A stretch of 64,000 bases of DNA from the NCBI RefSeq assembly GCF_001507645.1, contig NZ_CP013909.1, forward strand, positions 124,001 through 188,000, written 5' to 3'. Shown in pieces: positions 1 through 11,899 of this stretch. The notes beneath the pieces are model-generated. The model had not been told where the DNA came from. It did no database searches and saw only the letters and a program-made list of their open reading frames with translations. The translations under genes and the position numbers were made by a program. How positions within the stretch are numbered: the first letter of the stretch is position 1; every line of letters begins with the position of its first letter. The stretch comes from Hymenobacter sedentarius. Its GTDB lineage: Bacteria; Bacteroidota; Bacteroidia; Cytophagales; Hymenobacteraceae.

Positions 1-186
1 GAAAACCTGCGCTTCAACCAGGCCGTGACGGTGAACAGCCAGGTGCGCCTGCGTGCCAGCCTGCTGTCGGTGGTCAACCTGCGCGGCATTGCTAAGACGC
101 GGGTGGGCGTGACGCTGGAAATTGAGGGCTCTAAAAAGCCCGCTTACACCGGCGTTGTTACGTTTTTATACCATTTTCAGGAATAA
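1..186 (+). CDS. MaoC/NodN-like dehydratase, C-terminal fragment
   Basis: The open frame runs in from the left edge and ends at TAA 184-186, giving the last 61 residues of a protein. The reading (ENLRFNQAVTVNSQVRLRAS near the window edge, then LEIEGSKKPAYTGV and a final hydrophobic strand) matches the C-terminal part of the hot-dog fold of MaoC/NodN-type (R)-specific enoyl-CoA hydratases, which hydrate trans-2-enoyl-CoA. The catalytic Asp/His segment lies off the window, so the activity is inferred from family resemblance only. A strong terminator follows within 40 bp. Confidence 0.6.
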   Translation, partial: ENLRFNQAVTVNSQVRLRASLLSVVNLRGIAKTRVGVTLEIEGSKKPAYTGVVTFLYHFQE

Positions 187-225
187 TAGGCTTATCGAAA
201 GAACATAATCGATAAATAATTGACC

Positions 226-262
226 AAAAGGACCGTGTGGCGCTGGCTGCACGGTCCTTTTT
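226..262 (+). terminator. Rho-independent terminator after the MaoC-like gene
   Basis: A 12-bp perfect stem (AAAAGGACCGTG / CACGGTCCTTTT) closes a 12-nt loop and is followed by further T residues. It lies between the stop of the hydratase and the start of the S9 peptidase, and it argues against using the TTG at 220 as the peptidase start. Confidence 0.85.
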
Positions 263-303
263 GCATACATTCGGCTCTCATTTTCATCTTTTTCTGCTTA
301 CTT

Positions 304-2349
<2,046 letters not shown>

Positions 2350-2366
2350 CCCTGATTTAAGCCCAA

Positions 2367-2399
2367 CAAAAAAGCCCCGCTTCATCAGCGGGGCTTTTT
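2367..2399 (+). terminator. Bidirectional terminator
   Basis: AAAAAAGCCCCGC and GCGGGGCTTTTT flank a short loop. It lies 17 bp after the peptidase stop and has A and T tracts on both sides, so it can also serve the convergent DUF779 gene. Confidence 0.9.
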
Positions 2400-2411
2400 G
2401 ATTCATTGAAC

Positions 2412-2500
2412 GATGTAGAGACGCAATACTACTTCGCGTCTCGTCGTAGGCGCCGCGTGGGTATCGTTCCGCGAAGCCGCGAAGTGTCGCGTTTCTACAT
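2412..2500. repeat. Family C intergenic repeat (GAGACGCGAAGT type), copy 1
   Basis: Imperfect inverted repeat built from the words TAGAGACGC, CTTCGCGTCTC and GAAGTGTCGCGTTTCTAC. A second, clearly related copy is at 46423-46542. Non-coding; function unknown. Confidence 0.6.
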
Positions 2501-2504
2501 TGCC

Positions 2505-2906
2505 TTAGGAAGCAGCCTGCTGCTCAAGGTACTCCTCCCCTTGCTGCACGGGGGCCATGTCCTTGGATTCTTCCTCGGTGAACAGCCGCGAGCGAATCAG
2601 AAAGCGCACGCCCAGCGGGATTTCCAGCGAGAAGCTGGCTCCCCGGCCCTTCGTGACGTCCACCGTGAGCTGGGTGTGCTGCCAATACTCAAACTGGCTG
2701 GTGCTCATGAAGAAGTCGCAGCCGTGAATCTGGCCCAGCCACACGTCGTTGCCGCCGATGCGAAACTCGCCCTTGGCGAAGCACATGGGCGAGGAACCGT
2801 CGCAGCAGCCGCCGCTTTGGTGGAACATAAGCGGGCCGTTTTCGTCGCGCAAAAGGTCAATGGTAGCCTCAGCGGCTTGGGTAACGAGGACGCGGGGCGT
2901 GGGCAT
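2505..2906 (-). CDS. DUF779 domain-containing protein
   Basis: 133 residues, matching DUF779 over its whole length, including the Cys-rich segment HQSGGCCDGSSPMC (Cys34, Cys35, Cys42) and the GNDVWLGQIHGCDFFMS core. DUF779 proteins have no proven biochemical role, but they are very often encoded next to ExaC/AldA-type aldehyde dehydrogenases. Here the ALDH lies about 0.65 kb upstream on the same strand, separated by a small secreted protein and a hairpin repeat, so a role linked to aldehyde oxidation, perhaps metal or cofactor related through the cysteines, is an inference from context. Confidence 0.85.
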   Translation of the reverse strand: MPTPRVLVTQAAEATIDLLRDENGPLMFHQSGGCCDGSSPMCFAKGEFRIGGNDVWLGQIHGCDFFMSTSQFEYWQHTQLTVDVTKGRGASFSLEIPLGVRFLIRSRLFTEEESKDMAPVQQGEEYLEQQAAS

Positions 2907-2979
2907 GGGAAGATTATTACGGTTGGGATGAATCGGGCATCTTTTCCTGGCCGGTTGGCTTTGTCAAGAAGCCACCTCT

Positions 2980-3342
2980 TCATAAATACTTGATTTCGCG
3001 GCGCGGGGCCTTGGGTACACTGCCCTTATGGTAGAAGCTGTAACGCTTTCCATCGCGCTGGTCTTCTATGATATGGTTTTCCAGGTCGTAGAAGAGCCCA
3101 TGAGCAGGGTCAGCTAGGCGCGTGACCACTCCGGTCTCAGCGTTGCGCTGGTCGACGTGAAGCGGCCGGCCGGGCTGGGGAGCCGCGTACACCCGCATGG
3201 TCGGCATGCCGTGCTGAGGAGGTAATTGGCGCAGCACCCAGTCGGGATTCTTTTCACCAGGAACGGGCAGTTTCTGGGCTTGTACGCCCAGAGAAACCAC
3301 CATTAAGCCCAAGGCGAGAAGACACTTCTGTTTGCTGTGCAT
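2980..3342 (-). CDS. Small secreted protein of unknown function
   Basis: 120 residues starting with a signal peptide (MHSKQKCLLALGLMVVSLGV, cleavage likely after QAQ near residue 23). The mature part is polar with no recognised domain; it contains RVYAAPQPGRPLH and a basic C-terminus (KAPRREIKYL). I do not recognise the family. It sits between the ALDH and DUF779 genes on the same strand, but a 200-bp gap with a long hairpin repeat separates it from the ALDH, so co-transcription is uncertain. Confidence 0.65.
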   Translation of the reverse strand: MHSKQKCLLALGLMVVSLGVQAQKLPVPGEKNPDWVLRQLPPQHGMPTMRVYAAPQPGRPLHVDQRNAETGVVTRLADPAHGLFYDLENHIIEDQRDGKRYSFYHKGSVPKAPRREIKYL

Positions 3343-3419
3343 TTAAGTTGAGGTTGTTAAGAAGCAAGATGACCGGATATACGCGGAATCTGTCGGCAAG
3401 CTGCATTGGCCAAACAGTA

Positions 3420-3531
3420 CGTCATGCTGAGCGCAGTCGAAGCATCTCGCGTGCAACTGCAATAGTAAATCCAATGGTAAGAAAGGGATTACTACCACAC
3501 GCGAGATGCTTCGACTGCGCTCAGCATGACG
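3420..3531. repeat. Family A hairpin repeat, copy 1 (GCTGAGCGCAGTCGAAGC variant)
   Basis: Perfect 34-bp inverted repeat: arms 3420-3453 and 3498-3531, with a 44-bp spacer. The arm begins CGTCATGCTGAGCGCAGTCG and ends in GCATCTCGCGTG. Same head word (GTCATGC) and same GAAGCATCT core as five other copies in the window. Intergenic between the ALDH stop and the small secreted protein start. Confidence 0.85.
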
Positions 3532-3559
3532 TTCTTTTTAACGCATCACACGCGAAGGC

Positions 3560-5089
<1,530 letters not shown>

Positions 5090-5298
5090 GATGTTGTAAA
5101 AAGAAAAGGTTGAGTGGGTTAGTTGGATGGTAAAGGTCTCCGAATAACCTTTCGTTGGGTTGTGGTATTGTCTTAAAGTGTGCGGGAATAATCGCAACTT
5201 GCCGGAACAACCCGCGCCGTTTTGGCTACGGTTGCGCCTTTCTGCCCTGCCCTTCTCCTGCGGCGTTTCCAGCGTCGTGGTTAACTTAAATCCCACCC

Positions 5299-6228
5299 AT
5301 GCCCACGCGCGCTTCCCTCCCCGCCGCCGTTGCCCCGCTCACCGTCGAGTGCCTGCACAGCCTCGTCGAAAACCGCACCGTGTACGCCCTCGATGGGTTT
5401 GAGCTCAACGTTTTTGAAACCCACCAGGCCGCCCACCGCGTGCAGCTGCGCCTCGACGGCCTGGCCCTGACCACCATGCTCCGCGGCAAAAAGGTGATGC
5501 ACCTGCCCGGCCGCGCCGCTTTCGACTACCTGCCCGGCGAGTCGGTGGTGGTGGACAAGGACGAGCTCATGGAAATTGACTTCCCCGAGGCCTGCCTGTG
5601 CCAGCCCACCCAGTGCCTGGCCGTGGCCATCGCACCTGACACCATCCGCCACACCGTGGACCTGCTCAACGAGCGGTACCCGCGCGCCGAGGCCCACCAA
5701 CCCTGGACCCTGCAACAGCCCGAGTACGCCCACCTCACCAACACCCCCGAGCTCACCGATACGCTGGGCCGCCTCGTGGCCGTGTCGCGTACCACCCACG
5801 CCAACAAGGACGTGCTGGCCAGTTTCACCCTGCAGGAACTGCTTGTGCGCCTGATGCAAACCCAGGCCCGCCAGCTCATTTTCCACGACTACGCCCGCTA
5901 CCTCACCTCCCACCGCTTCGCCGCCGTGGTCGACTACATCAAGCAGCACCTGGCCGAGAACCTGAGCATCGACAAGCTCAGCGCGCTGGCCTGTATGAGC
6001 AAGGCCACGTTCTTCCGGGTGTTCAAGCGGGAGTTTGGCATCACGCCGGTGGAGTTCATCATCCGCGAGCGGCTGAGCGAGGCGAAGCGGCTGCTACGCC
6101 ACCCGCTGGCGAGCGTGGCCGAAGTGTGCATGCGGGCGGGGTTCAACAATCTCTCTTACTTCCAGGCGCTTTTTAAGAAGTACGAGGGCGTGACGCCGGG
6201 GGCATATAAGAAGCAGATGGTGGCGTGA
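5299..6228 (+). CDS. AraC family transcriptional regulator
   Basis: 309 residues. The C-terminal 100 residues carry the two helix-turn-helix motifs of AraC/XylS proteins ([20 protein letters not shown], then [20 protein letters not shown], ending in GVTPGAYKK). The N-terminal part resembles the AraC_N sensor type with the segments [11 protein letters not shown] and [10 protein letters not shown]. It is transcribed divergently from the aldehyde dehydrogenase, so it is probably the aldehyde- or alcohol-responsive activator of that gene; this is an inference from arrangement. Confidence 0.92.
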   Translation: MPTRASLPAAVAPLTVECLHSLVENRTVYALDGFELNVFETHQAAHRVQLRLDGLALTTMLRGKKVMHLPGRAAFDYLPGESVVVDKDELMEIDFPEACLCQPTQCLAVAIAPDTIRHTVDLLNERYPRAEAHQPWTLQQPEYAHLTNTPELTDTLGRLVAVSRTTHANKDVLASFTLQELLVRLMQTQARQLIFHDYARYLTSHRFAAVVDYIKQHLAENLSIDKLSALACMSKATFFRVFKREFGITPVEFIIRERLSEAKRLLRHPLASVAEVCMRAGFNNLSYFQALFKKYEGVTPGAYKKQMVA

Positions 6229-6413
6229 ACCTCACCCCTGCCGGGCACGGCCCCGGCCCCTCTCCCGCGGAGAGGGGAGCCATGTCTGCGCGCACGTAGC
6301 GCGGACTTTTAGTCCGCGCCTGAACGGGATAAAATCGAGCGACTCGCAGACTAAAAGTCCGCGCTACAGCTGCCGGTTTCCCCTCTCCGCGGGAGAGGGG
6401 CCGGAGGGAGGTT
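6229..6413. repeat. Family B long inverted repeat, copy 1, with nested repeat
   Basis: Outer arms are rich in CCCCTCTCC / GGAGAGGGG (about 6265-6281 and 6379-6400) and end in CCTCACC-like and GGGAGGTT words. Nested inside is a second inverted repeat, GTAGCGCGGACTTTTAGTCC and its near complement around 6297-6366. The right arm overlaps the stop codon region of the convergent bestrophin gene. Confidence 0.75.
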
Positions 6414-7338
6414 AAAACACCACGCTATACGGCACGTCGGCAAGCCCTTTCACGTCTTCGTGCAGGGCCACGCCCAGGATTTCGTGCACGTTGGCCCGGA
6501 TGCGGTTCGAGAGCTGGGTGAGCGGCAGGTCGTTGCTGTCTTTGCCGAAGGGGTCTTCGATTTCGTCGCCTATCATCTCCACGCCCAGCAGGGCGTAGGC
6601 GCCGAACATGGTGATGGGCACCGTCATGTACTCGTAGGTATCGAGCAGGTTGAAGGGCATGGTGGCGATGAATACCGAGATAAAGCCCTTGATGAAGTAG
6701 CTGTAGGAGAAAGGGATGGGCGTGCTTTTAATCCGCTCGCAGGCGCCGGCCACGTCCAGCAGCACTTCGTGGTGCCGCTGAATTGTGAGCAGGTGCGTGG
6801 GCAGAATAAGGCCCTCCTGTAGCAGCTGTTCGTAGAATTCCTGCAGCTGGGCCGCAATGCGCGACGGCACGTGGCTGACCTGCCGCAGCTGTTCCACATA
6901 GCCGCTGTGGGCCTCGCCCAGCTTGTGAAATCGCACGCCTCCCCGCAGGTGCCCATCCAGGGCAATGGGGAAGTTGGACAGAAGTTGAGCCAAGTACGTG
7001 CGGTTGGCGTAGTCATCGGCCGGGAGGCGGGCGTGGAGCAGCACGGCCAGGTTGCGGCAGTTGTTCACGAGCTGACCCCAGAGCCGGCGGCCTTCGTAAA
7101 ACCGGTCGTAGGCCGAATTGGTCCGGAACGCCAGAAGCAAGCTGAGCATGATGCCCAGGAAAGTAAAAAACTCCTTATCTACGGTAAAATTCAGCAGGTT
7201 GAACTGCACCGCCCCGGCCGTGACCACGGTAGCGTACAGCCCCACCCACAGCACACGCTTTAGCAGGAGGCGGATAATGCCCGAGGAACGCAGGTGGCGC
7301 AGGGCTTCCCACCAGTCAGTCGATTTATATACAATCAT
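6412..7338 (-). CDS. Bestrophin family (UPF0187) anion channel
   Basis: 308 residues. The start MIVYKSTDWWEALRHLR, the first membrane segments (LWVGLYATVVTAGAV, FTFLGIMLSLLLAFRTNSAY), and the motif FRTNSAYDRFYEGRRLWGQL are characteristic of bacterial bestrophins. A later hydrophobic pair (FIKGFISVFIATMPFNLL, VPITMFGAYALLGVEMIGDE) and the acidic IEDPFGKDSNDLPL segment complete the family pattern. These proteins form pentameric inner-membrane chloride or cation channels; physiological role in bacteria is not well defined. No operon partner. Confidence 0.93.
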   Translation of the reverse strand: MIVYKSTDWWEALRHLRSSGIIRLLLKRVLWVGLYATVVTAGAVQFNLLNFTVDKEFFTFLGIMLSLLLAFRTNSAYDRFYEGRRLWGQLVNNCRNLAVLLHARLPADDYANRTYLAQLLSNFPIALDGHLRGGVRFHKLGEAHSGYVEQLRQVSHVPSRIAAQLQEFYEQLLQEGLILPTHLLTIQRHHEVLLDVAGACERIKSTPIPFSYSYFIKGFISVFIATMPFNLLDTYEYMTVPITMFGAYALLGVEMIGDEIEDPFGKDSNDLPLTQLSNRIRANVHEILGVALHEDVKGLADVPYSVVF

Positions 7339-7388
7339 AGCGCAACGGATAGGCCAACAATCAGCACTTTCAAGCGGGCACTGGCCGG

Positions 7389-7856
7389 TTATTGGCCGGA
7401 AGATAGGTGGCCGGTCGGCAGGGGCCGGCCCGGCGCTTTTTCGCTGGCCTGTGCCTCTAGCAGCCAGTTGGTGGCTTCGCTCTCCTGGCTGGCGTAGTGC
7501 AGGCGATAGGGCAGCGACGGGTTGGAGATGGCCGCTACCTGCCGTTGAAAGTCCTCGGCAGCGCTGAGGTGGGCCGGCGAAATCAAGTAGCTGAAATACA
7601 ACAGCCCACGAAAGTGAGCCGACACCAGCGGGGCAAACTCATCGAGCATCCAGCGCGTGACGGCTGGGCCGGAGCTGGGCCGACGGCGGGCATCCAACAG
7701 CCAAAAGCGGCACTGGTTCACGTCGGCTTCTTCGAGGTAGCGGTAGATGCGTCGGGTTTCCTCGTCGGCGGTAACCCCCAGCCACCGCACGACCAGGATG
7801 TGCAAGTCGGGGCGGTACGAAAGGTCAACCAAGGGCGTGGGAGGAGTCAATTGCAT
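7389..7856 (-). CDS. Conserved hypothetical protein, STAS/SpoIIAA-like
   Basis: 155 residues from the ATG at 7856 (MQLTPPTPLV); the open frame extends 19 codons further up but without family signal. The protein shows an alternating strand/helix pattern (ILVVRWLG, WLLDARRR, LLYFSYLISP) like the small SpoIIAA/STAS-like proteins common in Hymenobacter-type genomes, but I see no diagnostic motif. Function unknown. It is separated from bestrophin by about 50 bp and may follow its own promoter. Confidence 0.6.
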   Translation of the reverse strand: MQLTPPTPLVDLSYRPDLHILVVRWLGVTADEETRRIYRYLEEADVNQCRFWLLDARRRPSSGPAVTRWMLDEFAPLVSAHFRGLLYFSYLISPAHLSAAEDFQRQVAAISNPSLPYRLHYASQESEATNWLLEAQASEKAPGRPLPTGHLSSGQ

Positions 7857-7942
7857 GAAGCAAAATAAGCAGTTTTCTTCATGTAATACCCCACGAAACG
7901 GGCTTTGAAGCATTTAGCGGTACCCCACCCTTATTCCGAGGA

Positions 7943-8473
7943 CTAAGCTGGGGTGTTGTCGTAGGCGATAGACTCTACTTGCACCACTTCTTCTTGCGGG
8001 CCCAGCTTCACCGTAACGGTCTTGCCCAACTTGGCTCCCTGCACGGCCCGGGCAATGGGCGCGATAAACGCCACCTTCCCGTGGGCTACGTCGGCTTCGT
8101 CAACCCCCACAATGGTAAACCGACGCTCGGCGCCGACTTTGCCCCCGCTCACCGTGCGCAGCGTGACGGTGGCGCCAAAGCGCACTTCCTTGGGGGGCTG
8201 CGTGTGCGGGTCTACCACTTTGGCACTGGCAATGCGCTCGGCGAGCAGAGCAATGCGGCCGTTGTAGAGCGACAGCCGGTGGGTGCGGTCGGTGTCGTTG
8301 TCGCGGTTGCCCTCGGCCTGGGCGCGCTCGGCTTCCATGGCCGTGAGCTCGGCGCGGAGCTGCTCGAGGCCGTTGGGCGTGACATAGTTGGGCGTGCCGG
8401 GCGGCAGCGCCGCCCGCGGCGGAATAATGGGTGGCTGCTGGGAGTCATCCTCTTTTACAAATCCTCGGCTCAT
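7943..8473 (-). CDS. GreA/GreB family elongation factor
   Basis: 176 residues. Residues about 30-90 form the N-terminal coiled-coil (YVTPNGLEQLRAELTAMEAE, RDNDTDRTHRLSLYNGRIALLAERI); residues about 95-170 form the FKBP-like C-terminal domain (VRFGATVTLRTVSGG, FTIVGVDEAD, GKVAFIAPIARAVQGAKLGK). These proteins enter the RNA polymerase secondary channel and stimulate transcript cleavage in backtracked complexes. The N-terminal 30 residues form a proline-rich extension (QQPPIIPPRAALPPG), and the arrangement fits the GreB-like variants often found as a second Gre paralogue. Confidence 0.9.
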   Translation of the reverse strand: MSRGFVKEDDSQQPPIIPPRAALPPGTPNYVTPNGLEQLRAELTAMEAERAQAEGNRDNDTDRTHRLSLYNGRIALLAERIASAKVVDPHTQPPKEVRFGATVTLRTVSGGKVGAERRFTIVGVDEADVAHGKVAFIAPIARAVQGAKLGKTVTVKLGPQEEVVQVESIAYDNTPA

Positions 8474-8589
8474 GGTGGGTTGAACGCATGAGTCATCGGC
8501 AGGTTATGGTGCAGGCGTAACCATTGGCGGCTTTTCGCTGTTAGCCCCGTCTGCGTCCTGCGCAGCTTTAAAACCGTTCGCTAGTTTAC

Positions 8590-9828
8590 ATGAAAGCATC
8601 CCTCGTTGAGAATACGCCTTTATCTATTCCCATTACTTCTCCCACCGCCTCCCCTACTGAAACCCCGGCTCCCCAGCTGCTAGACAACGCCTTGGTGTGG
8701 CTCATGGCCGTGACCTGCGGCCTGGTAGTAGCCAATATCTACTACAACCAGCCGCTGCTCGCCGCCATCGGCCGCACGTTCCGCCTTTCCGACAGCAGCG
8801 CCAGCCTGGTGGCCACAGCTACGCAGATAGGCTACACGCTGGGCATGCTGCTGGTGGTGCCACTGGGCGACAAGCTGGAGCGCAAGCGCATGATGCTGCT
8901 TATGCTGCTGGGCGCGGCCCTGTGTATGGGCCTGGCCGCCTGGGCCCCCAGCTTTGCGGTGCTGGCGGGGGCGAGCGTGCTGCTGGGCATCTTCTCGGCG
9001 GTGCCGCAACTGCTGGTACCTATGGCCGCCCACCTGGCCCCGGAAGCCAGCCGCGGCCGCATCGTGGGGCGCGTGATGAGCGGCCTGCTCATCGGCATCC
9101 TGCTTTCGCGCACCGTGAGCGGCTACGTGGGCCTGCACCTGGGCTGGCGCGCCATGTTTGAAATTGGGGCCGGGCTCATGGTGCTGCTCGCCGCCCTGCT
9201 GGCCTGGAAGCTGCCCACCGACCAACCCACGTTCACCGGTTCCTATGGCTCGCTGATGAAGTCGCTGCTCACGCTCACCCGCGAGCAGGCGCCGCTGCGC
9301 CGCGCCGCGCTGGTGGGCGCCAGCCTCTTCGCCGCCTTCAGCGTATTTTGGACCACGCTGGCGTTTTACCTCGAAGGTGCCCCCTTCCACTACGGCAGCG
9401 ACGTAGCCGGCTTCTTCGGCTTAATTGGTGCTTTCGGGGCCCTAGCCGCCCCGCTGGCTGGCAAAACTGCCGATACCAAAGGCCCCGACTACACCATTGC
9501 ACTAGGCATTGTGCTGGCGCTGGTGGCTTACGCCATTCTGGGTTTCGGCGGCCTCTACGTGGCGGGCTTGGTAATTGGAGTCATCCTGCTCGATGTGGGC
9601 GTGCAGGCCACACACATTTCCAATCAGTCGATGATATTCTCGCTGGTGCCCGAGGCCCGCAGCCGGCTCAACACCGTGTACATGACGGCCTACTTTACTG
9701 GCGGCTCCTTGGGCTCAATTCTGGGCGGGCTGGCCTGGGTACACGGCGGCTGGCCCGGCGTGTGCTTCGTGGGCGGCGCCCTCACGGCGGTAGCGCTGCT
9801 GGTGAGCCGGCGCTACGGGCGGGAGTAG
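8590..9828 (+). CDS. MFS transporter
   Basis: 412 residues with about twelve hydrophobic segments. The first helix ends in NIYYNQPLLAAIG, followed by SLVATATQIGYTLGMLLVVPLGDKLERKRM, which contains the loop 2-3 motif of the major facilitator superfamily (GDKLERKRM). This head is typical of the YbcL/arabinose-efflux-like MFS group found widely in proteobacteria and Bacteroidota. Substrate unknown; proton-driven export of sugars or drugs is the family norm. Single gene, flanked downstream by a terminator-bearing repeat. Confidence 0.92.
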   Translation: MKASLVENTPLSIPITSPTASPTETPAPQLLDNALVWLMAVTCGLVVANIYYNQPLLAAIGRTFRLSDSSASLVATATQIGYTLGMLLVVPLGDKLERKRMMLLMLLGAALCMGLAAWAPSFAVLAGASVLLGIFSAVPQLLVPMAAHLAPEASRGRIVGRVMSGLLIGILLSRTVSGYVGLHLGWRAMFEIGAGLMVLLAALLAWKLPTDQPTFTGSYGSLMKSLLTLTREQAPLRRAALVGASLFAAFSVFWTTLAFYLEGAPFHYGSDVAGFFGLIGAFGALAAPLAGKTADTKGPDYTIALGIVLALVAYAILGFGGLYVAGLVIGVILLDVGVQATHISNQSMIFSLVPEARSRLNTVYMTAYFTGGSLGSILGGLAWVHGGWPGVCFVGGALTAVALLVSRRYGRE

Positions 9829-9853
9829 ACGAGAACCGAAGTCGTGACGCGAG

Positions 9854-10018
9854 AACCTCACCCCCGGCCCCTCTCCAAAAGAGAGGGGGGCCTAATGATA
9901 ATCAATCAACTAAAAGCTCCAGCTCAATTGAGTTGGGGCTTTCTATTGAAAATTGAGCTAAAGCTTGTGCTTGTGCCGTGGCTCCCCTCTCTTTTGGAGA
10001 GGGGCTGGGGGTGAGGTT
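9854..10018. repeat. Family B long inverted repeat, copy 2, enclosing a terminator
   Basis: Arms read AACCTCACCCCCGGCCCCTC and CTCCAAAAGAGAGGGG on the left, answered by CCCCTCTCTTTTGGAG and GGCTGGGGGTGAGGTT on the right. Inside, at about 9913-9943, a hairpin AAAGCTCCA...TTGGGGCTTT followed by T-rich sequence can end transcription of the MFS gene. Lies between two convergent genes. Confidence 0.8.
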
Positions 10019-10020
10019 CC

Positions 10021-10878
10021 CTACACCTCCAGCCGCCCCAAGCACACCTGCAGGCTGTGACGCCAGTGCGGAATGGCCACACCCAGCTGCGTTTTAGCTT
10101 TGGTCTTGTCCATCACCGAATAAGTGGGCCGCGTGGCCTTGGTGGGGTATTCTGCCGTGCGAATAGGCACGGTGCGCACCGGAGTCTGGCTCAGCTCGAA
10201 GATGGCCGTAGCGAAATCGTACCACGACGTGACGCCCTCGTTGCTATAATGATAGAGGCCGAATTCCTGGCTCCCAGTTTCAATAATGGAGAGGATGCAG
10301 CCGGCCAAGTCGATGGCGTACGTGGGCGTGCCTAGCTGGTCCCAGATAATCTTGAGCTCCTCGCGCTCCCGGCCCAGCTTGAGCATGGTTTTCACGAAGT
10401 TGTTGGCGTATTCGGAGTACAGCCAGCTCGTGCGCAGGATGAAGAACTTGTTGGTGTAATCCGAGATTACCTGCTCGCCTTCCAGCTTGGTGAGGCCGTA
10501 CACGCTTATGGGCGCGGCTTCGTCGGTCTCTACCAAAGGCTGGTTGCCGGTGCCAGCAAAGACGAAGTCGGTAGAAATCTGGATGAGGACGGTGCCGTAC
10601 TCTCCGCACAGCTGGCTGAGGTTGGCCACGCCGTCGCGGTTGATTTTGCGGGCTAGCTCAACTTCGTCTTCGGCCTTGTCCACGGCCGTGTAGGCGGCGC
10701 AGTTGATGCAGTAGGCCGGGCGGTGCTCGGCAAAAAGCGCTGCCAGGCCGGCGGGGTTAAGGATATTGGCCTGCGCTTCGGGTAGAAACACCATGTTGGG
10801 CGTGTTCCGCTCCTGCGCTACGTGCGCCAGGCACTGCCCCAATTGGCCCGAAGCCCCAAAAACCAATATGCTACCCAT
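10021..10878 (-). CDS. rfbD: dTDP-4-dehydrorhamnose reductase family protein
   Basis: 285 residues, full length for RmlD. Rossmann nucleotide-binding motif GASGQLGQ at residues 8-15, then the short-chain-dehydrogenase catalytic elements STD (102-104) and Tyr127/Lys131 in SVYGLTKLEGE. TSWLYSEYANNFVKTML is a well-conserved RmlD segment. The enzyme reduces dTDP-4-dehydro-L-rhamnose to dTDP-L-rhamnose in surface polysaccharide synthesis. The usual partners rmlA, rmlB and rmlC are not beside it, so the assignment to rhamnose synthesis rests on sequence alone; a related sugar reductase is possible. Confidence 0.85.
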   Translation of the reverse strand: MGSILVFGASGQLGQCLAHVAQERNTPNMVFLPEAQANILNPAGLAALFAEHRPAYCINCAAYTAVDKAEDEVELARKINRDGVANLSQLCGEYGTVLIQISTDFVFAGTGNQPLVETDEAAPISVYGLTKLEGEQVISDYTNKFFILRTSWLYSEYANNFVKTMLKLGREREELKIIWDQLGTPTYAIDLAGCILSIIETGSQEFGLYHYSNEGVTSWYDFATAIFELSQTPVRTVPIRTAEYPTKATRPTYSVMDKTKAKTQLGVAIPHWRHSLQVCLGRLEV

Positions 10879-10965
10879 GAACTATGCTGCTTTGTGTTAG
10901 AAGAATAAATGTGCCAGCGGCTACCTCTCTTCAGCAGCCCGGCGTCGGAACGAAGCACAGGGGCT

Positions 10966-11889
10966 TTATTCGAGCCGCAAGTTAGGGTCCACGGGCGGGC
11001 GCTTGTTCTTAATGGGCTCAAAACGCATTTCGCGGGGCTGTTTTTCGCTCAGGTATTTCCAGTAGCGCAGCGGCATGTGGCGGCGGTGCAGCTTCAGGTT
11101 TTTGCGCTCCGGAATGTTCACGTGGTCGAAATATGCCTGCCAGAGCAGCTTAAACAGCGGCTCCCGCTCGTCGAGCACGGTGGCCGATAACTGGGTGGAT
11201 TTGGGCGCCTGCGTAGCCTCGAACTGCACCACGTCGGTACGGGTCAGGTCGTAGTAGAGGCCGTAGTGGCGGCGACGGTCATATATCAGCCAGCGCTGGT
11301 CGGCGTAGCGCTTGGTGAAGTGGGCGGCGATGAGCGGCAGCACGTCAAAATCGGGCTCGATGGTGGCGTGAAACAGGTCGTCGGTGGTTTTCTCGAAGCG
11401 CACAAAGGCTTCCATGCGGTGCTTTTCGCGGAACATCTGCTGGGCCAGGTGCTGCACGCGGCGCACGCTGGCATCGGCGTAGTTGGTGGAGATGTCCACG
11501 GGTGTGCGCAGGGCCAGGTCCACGTACCGGAAAATGAGCAGCTCGCGGTCGGGCTGCTCGCTCAGAAACACGTGGAACAAGCGGGTGCGCGCTTCGGCGT
11601 CCATGGTTTTCAGCAGGCCGTCCCACACGCGGGCGGCCAGCGCTTCGCTGGTTTCGATGGGCGCAGCCGGCGCAAACAGCCCACCCTGCACCGTGGCTTC
11701 GGGCTGGATGCTGTTGGGCGCGGCCTTGCCCTCGTAGATAGTGAACAGTACCGTGAGCAATCCCTCAAACGTGCCGTCGTAGGTGTAGTCGCGCGGGGCG
11801 CCAGATAGCACCGGCGCCGGCCGGCGGGCCCCGGCCGTGGGCGGAGCGGGGGCCGGCGCCGGGCGGCGCAGCGGGGTGAGGTTGGGCAT
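10966..11889 (-). CDS. TIGR03915-type DNA metabolism protein (DUF4130)
   Basis: 307 residues. After a proline/alanine-rich N-terminal tail (about 30 residues) comes the family core: YTYDGTFEGLLTVLFTIYEG, then RMEAFVRFEKTTDDLFHATI, DVLPLIAAHFTKRYADQRWL, YDRRRHYGLYYD, and the C-terminal KNLKLHRRHMPLRYWKYLSE. The last segment resembles the FeS-type uracil-DNA glycosylase partner region seen in related fusions. This family is almost always encoded with the TIGR03916 radical SAM protein, present here three genes upstream on the same strand. A role in DNA modification or repair is proposed for the pair but not proven. The stop of the hydrolase is 10 bp upstream of its start, so co-transcription is likely. 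Confidence 0.9.
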   Translation of the reverse strand: MPNLTPLRRPAPAPAPPTAGARRPAPVLSGAPRDYTYDGTFEGLLTVLFTIYEGKAAPNSIQPEATVQGGLFAPAAPIETSEALAARVWDGLLKTMDAEARTRLFHVFLSEQPDRELLIFRYVDLALRTPVDISTNYADASVRRVQHLAQQMFREKHRMEAFVRFEKTTDDLFHATIEPDFDVLPLIAAHFTKRYADQRWLIYDRRRHYGLYYDLTRTDVVQFEATQAPKSTQLSATVLDEREPLFKLLWQAYFDHVNIPERKNLKLHRRHMPLRYWKYLSEKQPREMRFEPIKNKRPPVDPNLRLE

Positions 11890-11899
11890 CGGCAGGGGG

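Noticed and set aside
2406..2993. A 195-codon plus-strand frame
   Set aside because: Covers a family C repeat and the antisense of DUF779; no domain.
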